Assembly (NCBI GenBank): GCA_002429615.1
Contig: DJAN01000213.1
Coordinates: 1 to 8,192 of the forward strand
Direction of reading: 5' to 3'
Origin: Lysobacteraceae bacterium UBA6001
Lineage (GTDB): Bacteria > Pseudomonadota > Gammaproteobacteria > Xanthomonadales > Xanthomonadaceae
DNA length: 8,192 nucleotides
Under the pieces are notes generated by a model, which did no database searches, had not been told where the DNA came from, and saw nothing but the letters and a program-made list of their open reading frames with translations. Each line of letters begins with the position of its first letter. The stretch's first letter is position 1. A program made the translations under genes and the position numbers. Of this stretch, positions 1 through 5,954 are shown one piece after another.

Positions 1-2
1 CG

Positions 3-125
3 CTGCTCGGCCTGTGGCTGGGCACGCGTTTGCGCGCGCGGCTGCCGCCGCTACTGTTCCGCCGGGTGTTTTTCCTCACCCTGGCCGTGCTGGGCGTGGA
101 AATCCTGTGGCACGCGCTGGGCTGA
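3..125 (+). CDS. C-terminal end of a membrane protein, probably a TauE/SafE (TSUP) family permease; 5' part outside the window
   Basis: An open frame enters from the left edge and stops with TGA at 123-125, giving the last 40 residues of a protein whose start is not in view. The fragment has a small-residue stretch (LLGLWLGTRL), a short basic loop (RARLPP, then FRR) and a final hydrophobic helix ending near VLGVEILWHALG. This matches how TauE/SafE transporters usually end: a G-x-x-x-G helix, an arginine-rich cytoplasmic loop and a last transmembrane helix. Family members move sulfite, sulfonates or other organic anions across the inner membrane, but the substrate cannot be told from this piece. 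The gene converges on prc across the hairpin at 125-152. That the fragment is membrane protein is clear from its hydrophobicity; the family assignment is an inference from 40 residues and other polytopic proteins could end similarly. Confidence 0.5.
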   Translation: MLGLWLGTRLRARLPPLLFRRVFFLTLAVLGVEILWHALG

Positions 126-152
126 AAAAAAGCCCCGCGTTTGCGGGGCTTT
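125..152 (-). terminator. Intrinsic terminator of prc, possibly bidirectional
   Basis: A perfect 10-bp stem (129-138 with 143-152, arm AAAGCCCCGC) closes on a 4-base loop. Read on the - strand it lies 22 bases past the prc stop and runs directly into seven T residues (complement of A125-A131), the layout of a strong factor-independent terminator. On the + strand only three T residues follow before GG, so termination of the left-edge gene would be weaker. Confidence 0.85.
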
Positions 153-174
153 GGTTGAGGCGTGTGAGGCGGGC

Positions 175-2358
175 TCAGTCGGCCCAGCGACCCGGCGCGC
201 TCGACTGCGGCAGCACCTGCGCCGACAGCGGGCGGTCCTGCTCCAGCAGGTTCACCGCATCGGCCAGGATCGCGGCCGACTCGTGCAGCAGCGGATCCGG
301 ACGCTTCTCGGCAGCCTTCTCACGCGCGGTGTCCTTGGCGATGTCGCGCTCGTTGCCGGTCAGGCCGTCGTCGCTGTCCTCGGCCAGCGGATCCAGCGGC
401 ATGCCGAGCTGCTTGCGCACCGCCTGGCGCTCCTTGCGCTGGTTGTCCTGCTTCTCGCGTTCGGCGCGGCGCTCACCCTCGTTGAGCGAGACGTACTTCT
501 TCGCCTTCTCCTCGCGGAACTGCTGCACGTCCTGCTCCCACCACTGGAATTCCTTGTCCTGCGCGATGCGCGAGGCATGCATGCCTTCCAGCTTCGGCAG
601 CAGCGGCCCGAAGTTGCCGTACTGGGTGTGCGGCACCGAGGCGATGCGCGTCCACGGCAGCGCGTTGTCGTAGGTGCTTTCGCCGAACTCGCTGGCGTCG
701 ACGCTGGCCGGGAAGGCCAGATCCGGCACCACGCCCTTGTGCTGCGTGCTGCTGCCGCTGACGCGGAAGAACTGCGCGATGGTCAGCTTGACCTGGCCAA
801 AACGCTGTTCCTCGCTGGCCGGCCAGCGGTCGAGGTCGACGATGTTCTGCACCGTGCCCTTGCCGAAGGTGGTCTCGCCGATCACCAGGCCACGCCCGTA
901 GTCCTGGATGGCGCCGGCGAAAATCTCCGAGGCCGAAGCCGAACCGCGGTTGATCAGCACCGCCAGCGGACCGTCCCAGGCGACCTTGTCGTTACGGTCG
1001 CCGTTGACGGTGACGCGCCCGCCCGACTCACGCACCTGCACCACCGGGCCCTGCTCGATGAACAGGCCGGTCAACTCGACCGCCTCGTCCAGCGAACCGC
1101 CACCGTTGTTGCGCAGGTCGAGCACGACGCCGTCGAGCTTGTCGTTCTTGAAGCCGGCCAGCAGCTTGGCGACATCGCGCGTCGCCGACGCGTAATCGGC
1201 GGCGTTGCGGCGGCGGCCCTCGAAGTCCTGGTAGAAGCCCGGCAGCTTGATGATGCCGATGCGGCGCTGCGGTTCGCCATCCTTCGCCGGCAGGGTGATG
1301 GTCTCGCCCTTGGCGGCCTGTTCGGCCAGGCGCACCTTCTGCCGGGTCAGGGTGACGGTGCGGTGCGCGCCGTCGATACCGGATTCGGCCGGGATGTACT
1401 CGATGCGGACCTGGGTGTCCTTCTTGCCGCGGATCTTGGCGACGACATCGTCGATGCGCCAGCCGATCACGTCGTCGATCGGGCCGGACTTGTCCTGGCC
1501 GACACCCACGATGCGGTCGCCGGGCTTGAGCGTGGCGTCGATCGCGGCCGGGCCGCCGGCGATGATCTCGCGGATCACCACCATGTCGTCCTGCTTCTGC
1601 AGCTGCGCGCCGATGCCTTCCAGCGACAGCGACATCTGCTGGTTGAAGTTCTCGGCGGTGCGCGGGGTGAAGTAGTCGGTGTGCGGATCGACCGCGTTGG
1701 TGTACGCGCTCAGGAAGACCTGGAAGATGTCCTCGCCCTTGAGCTCGTTCACCGACTTGGAGAGATTGGCGTAGCGCTTGTCCAGCGTCTTGCGGATGTC
1801 GGCCGGCTGCTTGCCGGCCAGCTTCAGCCGCAGCCAGTCATTCATCACCTGCTGGCGCCACAGCTTGTCGAGCTCGACGTCGTTGGCCGCCCACGGCGCC
1901 TTCTCGCGGTCGTACTCGAACTTCTCGTCGCCGTTGAAATCGAAATTCTGGTTCAGCAGCTTGCGCGCGTAGCCGACCCGCTGGCCGACGCGCTGCTTGT
2001 ATACCGCGAACACATCGAAGGCCGGATCGAGCTGGCCGCCGCGGATGGCGTCGCCCACCTTGGCTTCCAGCGGCGCGAAGCCGTCGACATCGGCCTGGGT
2101 GAAATACATCTTGCTGCCGTCCAGCGATTCCAGGTAACGCTTGAACACGTCCTTGGACATCGCCTCGTCAAGCACCCGCGGGCGGTACGCGTACCGGCTG
2201 TCGGACAGCAGGCCGTAGACCAGCTTGGTGGCGGTGGACTGGTCGGCGGTCGCGGCCGGCGGCAGCGACGTGTCGGCGCGCGCCATCAGCGCCAGCGGCG
2301 CGCTCAGGGCCAGGGCCAGCAGGCCGGCCGAGATCTTCGCGGGGGCTTTGAATTTCAT
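175..2358 (-). CDS. prc: Tail-specific (carboxy-terminal processing) periplasmic protease Prc/Tsp
   Basis: This 727-residue protein is a serine protease of the S41 family that degrades or trims periplasmic and outer-membrane-associated proteins with exposed C-termini. Residues 1-28 form a signal peptide (basic MKFKAPAK, hydrophobic core, cleavage after ARA). An N-terminal helical domain spans about 35-235, a PDZ domain with the KPGD turn about 245-340, and the protease core about 365-550. The catalytic Ser-Lys pair is visible: Ser475 in RGSASASEIF and Lys500 in TFGKGTVQ, with Asp486 between. Their 11- and 25-residue spacing equals that of E. coli Ser430, Asp441 and Lys455. A charged C-terminal domain (about 560-690, DUF3340 type) follows. 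It is somewhat longer than the 682-residue E. coli protein. The start is an ATG with GAGAG (2366-2370) seven bases upstream. In E. coli Prc trims penicillin-binding protein 3 and works with the lipoprotein NlpI; no nlpI is visible here. The gene is probably monocistronic, given 183 bp to lipA and its own terminator. Confidence 0.95.
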   Translation of the reverse strand: MKFKAPAKISAGLLALALSAPLALMARADTSLPPAATADQSTATKLVYGLLSDSRYAYRPRVLDEAMSKDVFKRYLESLDGSKMYFTQADVDGFAPLEAKVGDAIRGGQLDPAFDVFAVYKQRVGQRVGYARKLLNQNFDFNGDEKFEYDREKAPWAANDVELDKLWRQQVMNDWLRLKLAGKQPADIRKTLDKRYANLSKSVNELKGEDIFQVFLSAYTNAVDPHTDYFTPRTAENFNQQMSLSLEGIGAQLQKQDDMVVIREIIAGGPAAIDATLKPGDRIVGVGQDKSGPIDDVIGWRIDDVVAKIRGKKDTQVRIEYIPAESGIDGAHRTVTLTRQKVRLAEQAAKGETITLPAKDGEPQRRIGIIKLPGFYQDFEGRRRNAADYASATRDVAKLLAGFKNDKLDGVVLDLRNNGGGSLDEAVELTGLFIEQGPVVQVRESGGRVTVNGDRNDKVAWDGPLAVLINRGSASASEIFAGAIQDYGRGLVIGETTFGKGTVQNIVDLDRWPASEEQRFGQVKLTIAQFFRVSGSSTQHKGVVPDLAFPASVDASEFGESTYDNALPWTRIASVPHTQYGNFGPLLPKLEGMHASRIAQDKEFQWWEQDVQQFREEKAKKYVSLNEGERRAEREKQDNQRKERQAVRKQLGMPLDPLAEDSDDGLTGNERDIAKDTAREKAAEKRPDPLLHESAAILADAVNLLEQDRPLSAQVLPQSSAPGRWAD

Positions 2359-2365
2359 TGGCTTA

Positions 2366-2370
2366 CTCTC
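2366..2370 (-). promoter_or_regulatory. Ribosome binding site of prc
   Basis: On the - strand GAGAG stands seven bases before the ATG at 2358-2356. It supports this start, which also places the signal peptide exactly at the N-terminus. Confidence 0.6.
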
Positions 2371-2481
2371 GGCACATGGGCCGTATGGGGGCTGCGGAAA
2401 GCATCGGACAGCACGACAGTGCCCAAAGTTGCAGCGCTTGTCATCCTGTGTGGCCCAGCCTAACGCGCCGACCCGGGGTCA

Positions 2482-2516
2482 TGCCGTGAACGGGGCCTGA
2501 GGCCACCGTTCCGGCA
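2482..2516. repeat. Long imperfect stem-loop between lipA and prc
   Basis: Three arms stack around the loop TGA (2498-2500): GGCC 2494-2497 with 2501-2504, GAACGG 2488-2493 with CCGTTC 2506-2511, and TGCCG 2482-2486 with CGGCA 2512-2516. Only T2487 and A2505 are unpaired, so about 15 pairs form. It begins 25 bases past the lipA stop. A second short inverted repeat, GACCC/GGGTC, lies at 2470-2480. No T tract follows on either strand, so it is not a classic intrinsic terminator. It may protect the lipA mRNA 3' end, assist factor-dependent termination, or lie in the prc promoter region. Confidence 0.55.
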
Positions 2517-2541
2517 GTACGCGGTTCAGCGGGGTGGACGC

Positions 2542-3555
2542 TCAGGCGTGGACGCCGGCGCCGGCCGCCTGGCGGTCGGCGTGGTACGAGGAGCGCACCA
2601 TCGGGCCGGAGGCGACGTGGGCGAAGCCCAGGCTGTAGCCGTAGTCTTCCAGCGCCTTGTATTCCTCGGGCGTCCAGTAACGCATCACCGGGTGGTGGTG
2701 CGGGGTCGGCTGCAGGTACTGGCCGATCGTCACCATGTCCACGTCGTGGGCGCGCAGGTCGCGCAGGGTGGCCTGCACCTGCTCCATGGTCTCGCCCAGG
2801 CCGAGCATGATCCCGGACTTGGTGCTGACCTCCGGGTGCTGCGCCTTGAACTTCTGCAGCAGGGTGAGCGACCACTGGTAGTCGGCACCGGGGCGGACGT
2901 TGGTATACAGGTCCGGCACGGTTTCGATGTTGTGGTTGAACACGTCCGGCGGGTTCGCCGCCAGGATTTCCAGCGCGCGGTCCATGCGGCCCTTGCCGCG
3001 GAAGTCCGGGGTGAGGATCTCGATGCGGGTCTTCGGCGACTGCTCGCGGATGGCGGCGATGCAGTCGACGAAGTGCTGGGCACCGCCGTCGCGCAGGTCG
3101 TCGCGATCGACGCTGGTGACCACCACGTACTTCAGGCCCATGTCGGCCACGGTGGTGGCCAGGCTCTGCGGCTCCTTCGGATCCGGCGGCTTCGGACGGC
3201 CATGGGCAACGTCACAGAACGAGCAGCGACGGGTGCAGACCTCGCCGAGGATCATGAAGGTGGCGGTGCCGTGGCCGAAACATTCGTGGATGTTCGGGCA
3301 GCTGGCTTCCTCGCAGACCGTGACCAGGCGGTTCTCGCGCAGCTTGGCCTTGAGGTTCTGCACCGCATTGCCGGAGGGAATCCGCACGCGGATCCACGAC
3401 GGCTTGCGCAGCACCGGGGCGTCCAGGAACTGCACCGGCGAGCGGTTGATCTTGTCGCCGCCCAGCTGTTTGGCGCCAGCCTGCAGGGGCGCGGCCGGAG
3501 TGCTGTCGGTCGGGACGACCTCCAGGGGGATGGTGCGGGCGGTAGGCTGGGTCAT
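2542..3555 (-). CDS. lipA: Lipoyl synthase (radical SAM sulfur insertion enzyme)
   Basis: LipA inserts two sulfur atoms at C6 and C8 of the octanoyl chain on lipoyl domains of pyruvate and 2-oxoglutarate dehydrogenases and the glycine cleavage H protein. The 337-residue protein shows both iron-sulfur sites. The auxiliary, sacrificial cluster motif is CEEASC with a third Cys: Cys81, Cys86, Cys92. The radical SAM motif is CTRRCSFC: Cys107, Cys111, Cys114. The C-terminal RSSY motif (321-324) supplies the serine ligand of the auxiliary cluster. The stretch PHHHPV (285-290) is also typical of the family. Length is normal (E. coli 321) with a slightly extended N-terminus, as in Xanthomonadaceae. 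The ATG start is the only reasonable one, since the next in-frame Met is residue 101; the Shine-Dalgarno match upstream is weak. It sits 17 bases after the lipB stop, so translation is probably coupled within the ybeD-lipB-lipA operon. Confidence 0.97.
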   Translation of the reverse strand: MTQPTARTIPLEVVPTDSTPAAPLQAGAKQLGGDKINRSPVQFLDAPVLRKPSWIRVRIPSGNAVQNLKAKLRENRLVTVCEEASCPNIHECFGHGTATFMILGEVCTRRCSFCDVAHGRPKPPDPKEPQSLATTVADMGLKYVVVTSVDRDDLRDGGAQHFVDCIAAIREQSPKTRIEILTPDFRGKGRMDRALEILAANPPDVFNHNIETVPDLYTNVRPGADYQWSLTLLQKFKAQHPEVSTKSGIMLGLGETMEQVQATLRDLRAHDVDMVTIGQYLQPTPHHHPVMRYWTPEEYKALEDYGYSLGFAHVASGPMVRSSYHADRQAAGAGVHA

Positions 3556-3572
3556 GGCAAGGCGATTCGCGG

Positions 3573-4277
3573 TCAGGCCGCGGAGGAGAGGTCGGGCAGG
3601 GCCGGGTCGGTGCGCAATGCCAAGCCGAACTGGCGGGCCAGCTCGTCGAGCAGCACGCGCTGCACCGGTTCCATGCCGGAAGGACCGCCCAAGTCTAGCA
3701 CCGAGGTCACCTGCAGGCCCTGGTAGCCGCAGGGATTGATGCGCTGGAACGGTTCGAGGTTCATCTCGACGTTGAAGGCCAGGCCGTGGAAGGTACAGCC
3801 GCGGCGCACGCGGATGCCGAGCGCGGCGATCTTGGCATCGCCCACGTACACGCCGGGCGCGCCCTCGCGGCGCACCGCGACGATGTTCCATTCCAGCAGG
3901 GTGTCGATGATGGCCTGCTCGATCCGGCACACGTACTCGCGCACGCCGATGCCGATCCGGCGCAGGTCCAGCAGCGGGTAGATCACGATCTGGCCGGGGC
4001 CGTGGTAGGTCACCTGGCCGCCGCGGTCGACATGGATCACCGGGATGTCGCCGGGCGCCAGCACGTGCTCGTCCTTGCCGGCCTGGCCGAGGGTGAACAC
4101 CGGGTCGTGCTCGACCACCCACAGCTCATCGAGGGTGGAATCGGTACGGGCATCGGTGAAGCGCTGCATCGCGCGCCAGACCGGCTCGTACGGCTGGCGG
4201 CCGAGCAGCCGCACCACCGCGGGCTGCAGCGTCCCCGGCGTGGCAGGGGACGTCGCGCAGGCGCTTACAGCGTCCAC
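3573..4277 (-). CDS. lipB: Octanoyl-[acyl carrier protein]-protein N-octanoyltransferase
   Basis: LipB transfers octanoate from acyl carrier protein to a lysine of lipoyl domains in the cytoplasm, producing the substrate of LipA. Family signatures are all present: [12 protein letters not shown] (57-68), [18 protein letters not shown] (84-101) and [11 protein letters not shown] (160-170) leading into NPCGY (181-185). The catalytic pair is Lys149 (in AKIAALG) and Cys183 (in NPCGY), matching E. coli Lys135 and Cys169. As written, the protein has 234 residues and begins with GTG at 4277, overlapping the ybeD stop by 13 bases. A GGAAG sequence (4282-4286) four bases upstream supports this. Relative to E. 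coli LipB (213 residues) the first 20 or so residues are extra, so the in-frame GTG codons at 4217 or 4214, just before the conserved [10 protein letters not shown], are possible alternatives. The overlap indicates translational coupling with ybeD. Confidence 0.96.
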   Translation of the reverse strand: MDAVSACATSPATPGTLQPAVVRLLGRQPYEPVWRAMQRFTDARTDSTLDELWVVEHDPVFTLGQAGKDEHVLAPGDIPVIHVDRGGQVTYHGPGQIVIYPLLDLRRIGIGVREYVCRIEQAIIDTLLEWNIVAVRREGAPGVYVGDAKIAALGIRVRRGCTFHGLAFNVEMNLEPFQRINPCGYQGLQVTSVLDLGGPSGMEPVQRVLLDELARQFGLALRTDPALPDLSSAA

Positions 4278-4543
4278 TTCACTTCCGGATGGTCGCGCAG
4301 GGCGGCGTGGGCGGCGTCGTACTGCTCGCGGTTCTCGGCACGGAAGCCGATACGCACGGAGACGTACTTGCCGTTGCTCGAATGGCGCCAGCTGATGCGC
4401 TCTTCCAGCACTTCCACGCCGCTGTCGGCGAGCAGGCGCGGCAGTTCGGTCTCCAGGCCCTTGTCGGCGGTGCCCATCGCGCTGAGCTCGAAGGTGCCGG
4501 GGAACTGGAAGCCGTGATCGGGGTTGTCGGACTTGATTTCCAT
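4265..4543 (-). CDS. ybeD: DUF493 (YbeD/UPF0250) family protein, first gene of the lipoate operon
   Basis: This 92-residue soluble protein matches the DUF493 family, whose members adopt an ACT-like (ferredoxin-like) fold and lie next to lipB in many proteobacteria. Visible features are the opening [18 protein letters not shown] and the ending [12 protein letters not shown], both strongly conserved in recalled Xanthomonas and Stenotrophomonas homologues. Its biochemical role is not established; a regulatory or ligand-binding link to lipoate metabolism is inference from fold and neighbourhood. Three starts are possible: TTG at 4579, ATG at 4552 and ATG at 4543. I chose 4543 because it yields the usual [12 protein letters not shown] beginning. 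None has a good Shine-Dalgarno sequence, which may be explained by the promoter proposed at 4551-4579. The stop overlaps the lipB start by 13 bases. Confidence 0.92.
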   Translation of the reverse strand: MEIKSDNPDHGFQFPGTFELSAMGTADKGLETELPRLLADSGVEVLEERISWRHSSNGKYVSVRIGFRAENREQYDAAHAALRDHPEVKWTL

Positions 4544-4550
4544 GGACGCC

Positions 4551-4579
4551 ATTATTGGGCTCGGCGCCGGCAAACCCAA
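4551..4579 (-). promoter_or_regulatory. Candidate sigma-70 promoter of the ybeD-lipB-lipA operon
   Basis: On the - strand TTGGGT (4574-4579) and AATAAT (4551-4556) are separated by exactly 17 bases. The -10 element matches the consensus at 5 of 6 positions, the -35 at 3 of 6. A start 6-7 bases past the -10 element falls on 4544 or 4543, the base before or the A of the chosen ybeD ATG. The transcript would then be nearly or fully leaderless. This is an eye-read prediction. Confidence 0.35.
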
Positions 4580-4590
4580 CCCCCGGCCCG

Positions 4591-4671
4591 GGACGCAGCG
4601 TCGCGATCGGCGTCCGGCGCGCCGCCCTGCGACGCGCCGGGATGCGCCCGTCCGCCAGGCGGACGGGACGC
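4591..4671. repeat. Cluster of GC-rich inverted repeats between the CsgG-like gene and ybeD
   Basis: A 10-bp perfect inverted repeat CCCGTCCGCC/GGCGGACGGG (4647-4656 with 4658-4667) extends outward by GCG/CGC with one bulged A (4644-4671). It begins six bases past the CsgG-like stop on the - strand. Further inverted repeats are GCGTCGC/GCGACGC (4598-4604 with 4629-4635) and GGACGC/GCGTCC (4591-4596 with 4610-4615). The long hairpin could mark the 3' end of the CsgG-like transcript, but no T run follows it, so it is not a standard intrinsic terminator. Confidence 0.5.
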
Positions 4672-4676
4672 CGGAC

Positions 4677-5657
4677 TTACTTGGACAGCTCCAGCAGGGT
4701 CGAGGAGACCCAGCCCTTGTTGCCCATTTCGTCCTCGACCTCCCACATGGCCCCCTCCTTGTTGCCGGTGGGGTACAGCATCATGCCGACATCCAGGCTG
4801 CGCACCGCCGCGCCGGTGCCCTTGGCATTGGCCAGCAGGCGGGCCGGCTTGGTCACGGTGACCGCCTGCTGCGCGTTGCTGGCGGCGGCGTTGCCGGACA
4901 GGCCGCCGAGCTGGTTGACCATGTCGGTATAGGCCTGCAGGTAGGCCAGGGTGATGACCTGGCCGATCTCGGTGTTGGCGTAACCGCTGGCACCAGCCGC
5001 ACCGTAGTCGTAGCCGCTGAACAGCCGGCCGCTGCCACCCCAGCCCAGGTCGGTCTTGGTGGCATTGCCCTCGGACATGGCGACCTGCTCGGTGGAGCGG
5101 GTATCGGTCAGGGTCAGGACCACGTCGGCGGTCTTCTTCTTCATGTTGATGCCGCCGATCACCTGGCCGGCATTGCCGCCGACCAGGCCGCCCAGCAGGC
5201 CGCTGATGGCATTGCCGCCGGCGTTGCTGTTCTGCGAGACCAGGTCGGGCACCAGCACGTAGTCGGCCGCCTTCATCTGGCCCTTGCCGACGTTGGAACG
5301 GTTGCGCAGCTCGCCGCTGGCGGCCAGGTCGCGTTCGGCCTTGGCGGCATTCAGGCCGGCGCCGCGGTCGACCAGGGTGAAGCAGTGCGAACGGTTGACG
5401 AACACCTTGATCAGCTTGGACGGCGCCGGCAGCTGCTGCCCGCTCCACCAGTTGGTCGCGTCCTCCGGCTCCAGCACCGAGACCGTCCCCAACGGCTTGG
5501 CGCATACCGGAATGTCGGCTTCACCCTGCTTGCGCTGGTCCTGCGCGCTGCCCTTGAAAGCGTCCTTGAAACCCGCCGCGGCAGGCTGGCTGGTCACGGC
5601 CAGACACAGGCCGAGCATTCCCGCGGCCATGGCGGCCGGGACAGACAAATTCTTCAT
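4677..5657 (-). CDS. Secreted CsgG/HfaB-like protein with C-terminal SH3-like domain
   Basis: The protein has 326 residues. Residues 1-28 form a signal peptide (MKNLS, hydrophobic core, cleavage after PAAA). A Cys lies in the core (LGLC, residue 18), but the Leu before it does not fit a lipobox, so a soluble periplasmic or secreted form is more likely than a lipoprotein. The centre resembles the CsgG/HfaB fold: PSKLIKVFVNRSHCFTLVDR (79-98), the ADYVLVPDL strand (131-139), a glycine-rich stretch (147-170), and KKKTADVVLTLTDTRSTE (173-190), which in relatives forms the strand-turn-strand with a DTRTGE-like turn. Residues about 265-326 (VTVTKPARLL, MWEVEDEMGNKGWV) look like a bacterial SH3 domain, which often binds the cell wall. 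CsgG is the outer-membrane pore for curli secretion, but no curli genes are present here, so the actual role is unknown. The ATG start has AGGGAAG (5664-5670) six bases upstream. Confidence 0.75.
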   Translation of the reverse strand: MKNLSVPAAMAAGMLGLCLAVTSQPAAAGFKDAFKGSAQDQRKQGEADIPVCAKPLGTVSVLEPEDATNWWSGQQLPAPSKLIKVFVNRSHCFTLVDRGAGLNAAKAERDLAASGELRNRSNVGKGQMKAADYVLVPDLVSQNSNAGGNAISGLLGGLVGGNAGQVIGGINMKKKTADVVLTLTDTRSTEQVAMSEGNATKTDLGWGGSGRLFSGYDYGAAGASGYANTEIGQVITLAYLQAYTDMVNQLGGLSGNAAASNAQQAVTVTKPARLLANAKGTGAAVRSLDVGMMLYPTGNKEGAMWEVEDEMGNKGWVSSTLLELSK

Positions 5658-5663
5658 GCGTCA

Positions 5664-5670
5664 CTTCCCT
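5664..5670 (-). promoter_or_regulatory. Strong ribosome binding site of the CsgG-like gene
   Basis: AGGGAAG on the - strand lies six bases before the ATG at 5657-5655. This fixes the start and is the best Shine-Dalgarno match seen in the window. Confidence 0.7.
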
Positions 5671-5676
5671 CTGCAT

Positions 5677-5758
5677 GCGTCCATTCCAAGGACGCTGTCC
5701 AAACAGTGGGATGGCCCCGTGGGGGACATCCCGTTCCCCGGGAATGCAAGACATTCCC
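5677..5758 (-). other. Structured 5' leader region of the CsgG-like gene: four consecutive stem-loops
   Basis: Four inverted repeats lie head to tail: GCGTCC/GGACGC (5677-5682 with 5690-5695), CTGT/ACAG (5695-5698 with 5703-5706), GGGATG/CATCCC (5708-5713 with 5727-5732) enclosing CCCC/GGGG (5715-5718 with 5721-5724), and GGGAATG/CATTCCC (5740-5746 with 5752-5758). TTCCC at 5734-5738 can also pair with GGGAA at 5740-5744. The array ends six bases before the ribosome binding site. CATTCC at 5682-5687 could compete for GGAATG at 5741-5746, so alternative folds are possible. The repeats are seen directly; a role as RNA leader or protein-binding site is inference. Confidence 0.45.
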
Positions 5759-5764
5759 ATCTCG

Positions 5765-5770
5765 ATCATA
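5765..5770 (-). promoter_or_regulatory. Candidate -10 element for the CsgG-like gene
   Basis: TATGAT on the - strand matches the sigma-70 -10 consensus at 5 of 6 positions. A start seven bases on would be G5758, the first base of the outermost leader hairpin, giving a leader of about 100 bases. No good -35 element stands 16-18 bases upstream; an inverted repeat GGTCA/TGACC (5782-5786 with 5793-5797) occupies that area and could be an activator or repressor site. Confidence 0.3.
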
Positions 5771-5861
5771 CGCCCGGCACGGGTCAGCGGGATGACCGGG
5801 CTTGGCGGAAACCGGCGCAACGGACCGATGCGCCGGCGGGGCTGGCGAGGTTGCAGATGAA

Positions 5862-5884
5862 AGCGTCTAATTTCACATGACGCT
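5862..5884. promoter_or_regulatory. Inverted repeat and possible -10 element upstream of the lpxR-like gene
   Basis: AGCGTC (5862-5867) and GACGCT (5879-5884) are perfect 6-bp arms around 11 mostly A/T bases. TCTAAT (5866-5871) matches the -10 consensus at 5 of 6 positions on the + strand and would start transcription near 5877-5879. The expected -35 position holds only a weak TGGCGA (5843-5848). If real, the repeat could be an operator over the start site. Confidence 0.25.
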
Positions 5885-5954
5885 GTCTCCCCATTCACGT
5901 TCCTCAACGGCCGCGCTGGATAGCGTCCGGCCCAATACCCCCACGGCCCACCGC

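Noticed and set aside
14..673. A + strand frame running from the left edge across the terminator into the prc region
   Set aside because: It passes through the intrinsic terminator and then lies opposite prc. The other + strand frame, ending at 125, gives a sensible membrane protein C-terminus.
151..2463. A 770-codon open frame on the + strand opposite prc
   Set aside because: It runs antisense to a protease with intact catalytic motifs and signal peptide. Its translation is low-complexity (rich in Ala, Val, Leu, Arg, Asp, His) with no recognisable domain, as expected opposite a GC-rich gene.
2548..3726. A 392-codon + strand frame opposite lipA
   Set aside because: It is a shadow of the lipA frame with no domain and no ribosome binding site.
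3556..4122. Upstream extension of the lipA frame into lipB, giving a 526-residue frame starting at 4122
   Set aside because: The extension overlaps the well-conserved lipB in another frame and is Arg/Pro-rich without family similarity. LipA begins naturally at the ATG at 3555.
4524..5795. A 423-codon + strand frame opposite the CsgG-like gene
   Set aside because: It crosses the repeat-rich gap and the structured leader, has low-complexity composition, and lies opposite a gene with a signal peptide and the strongest ribosome binding site in the window.
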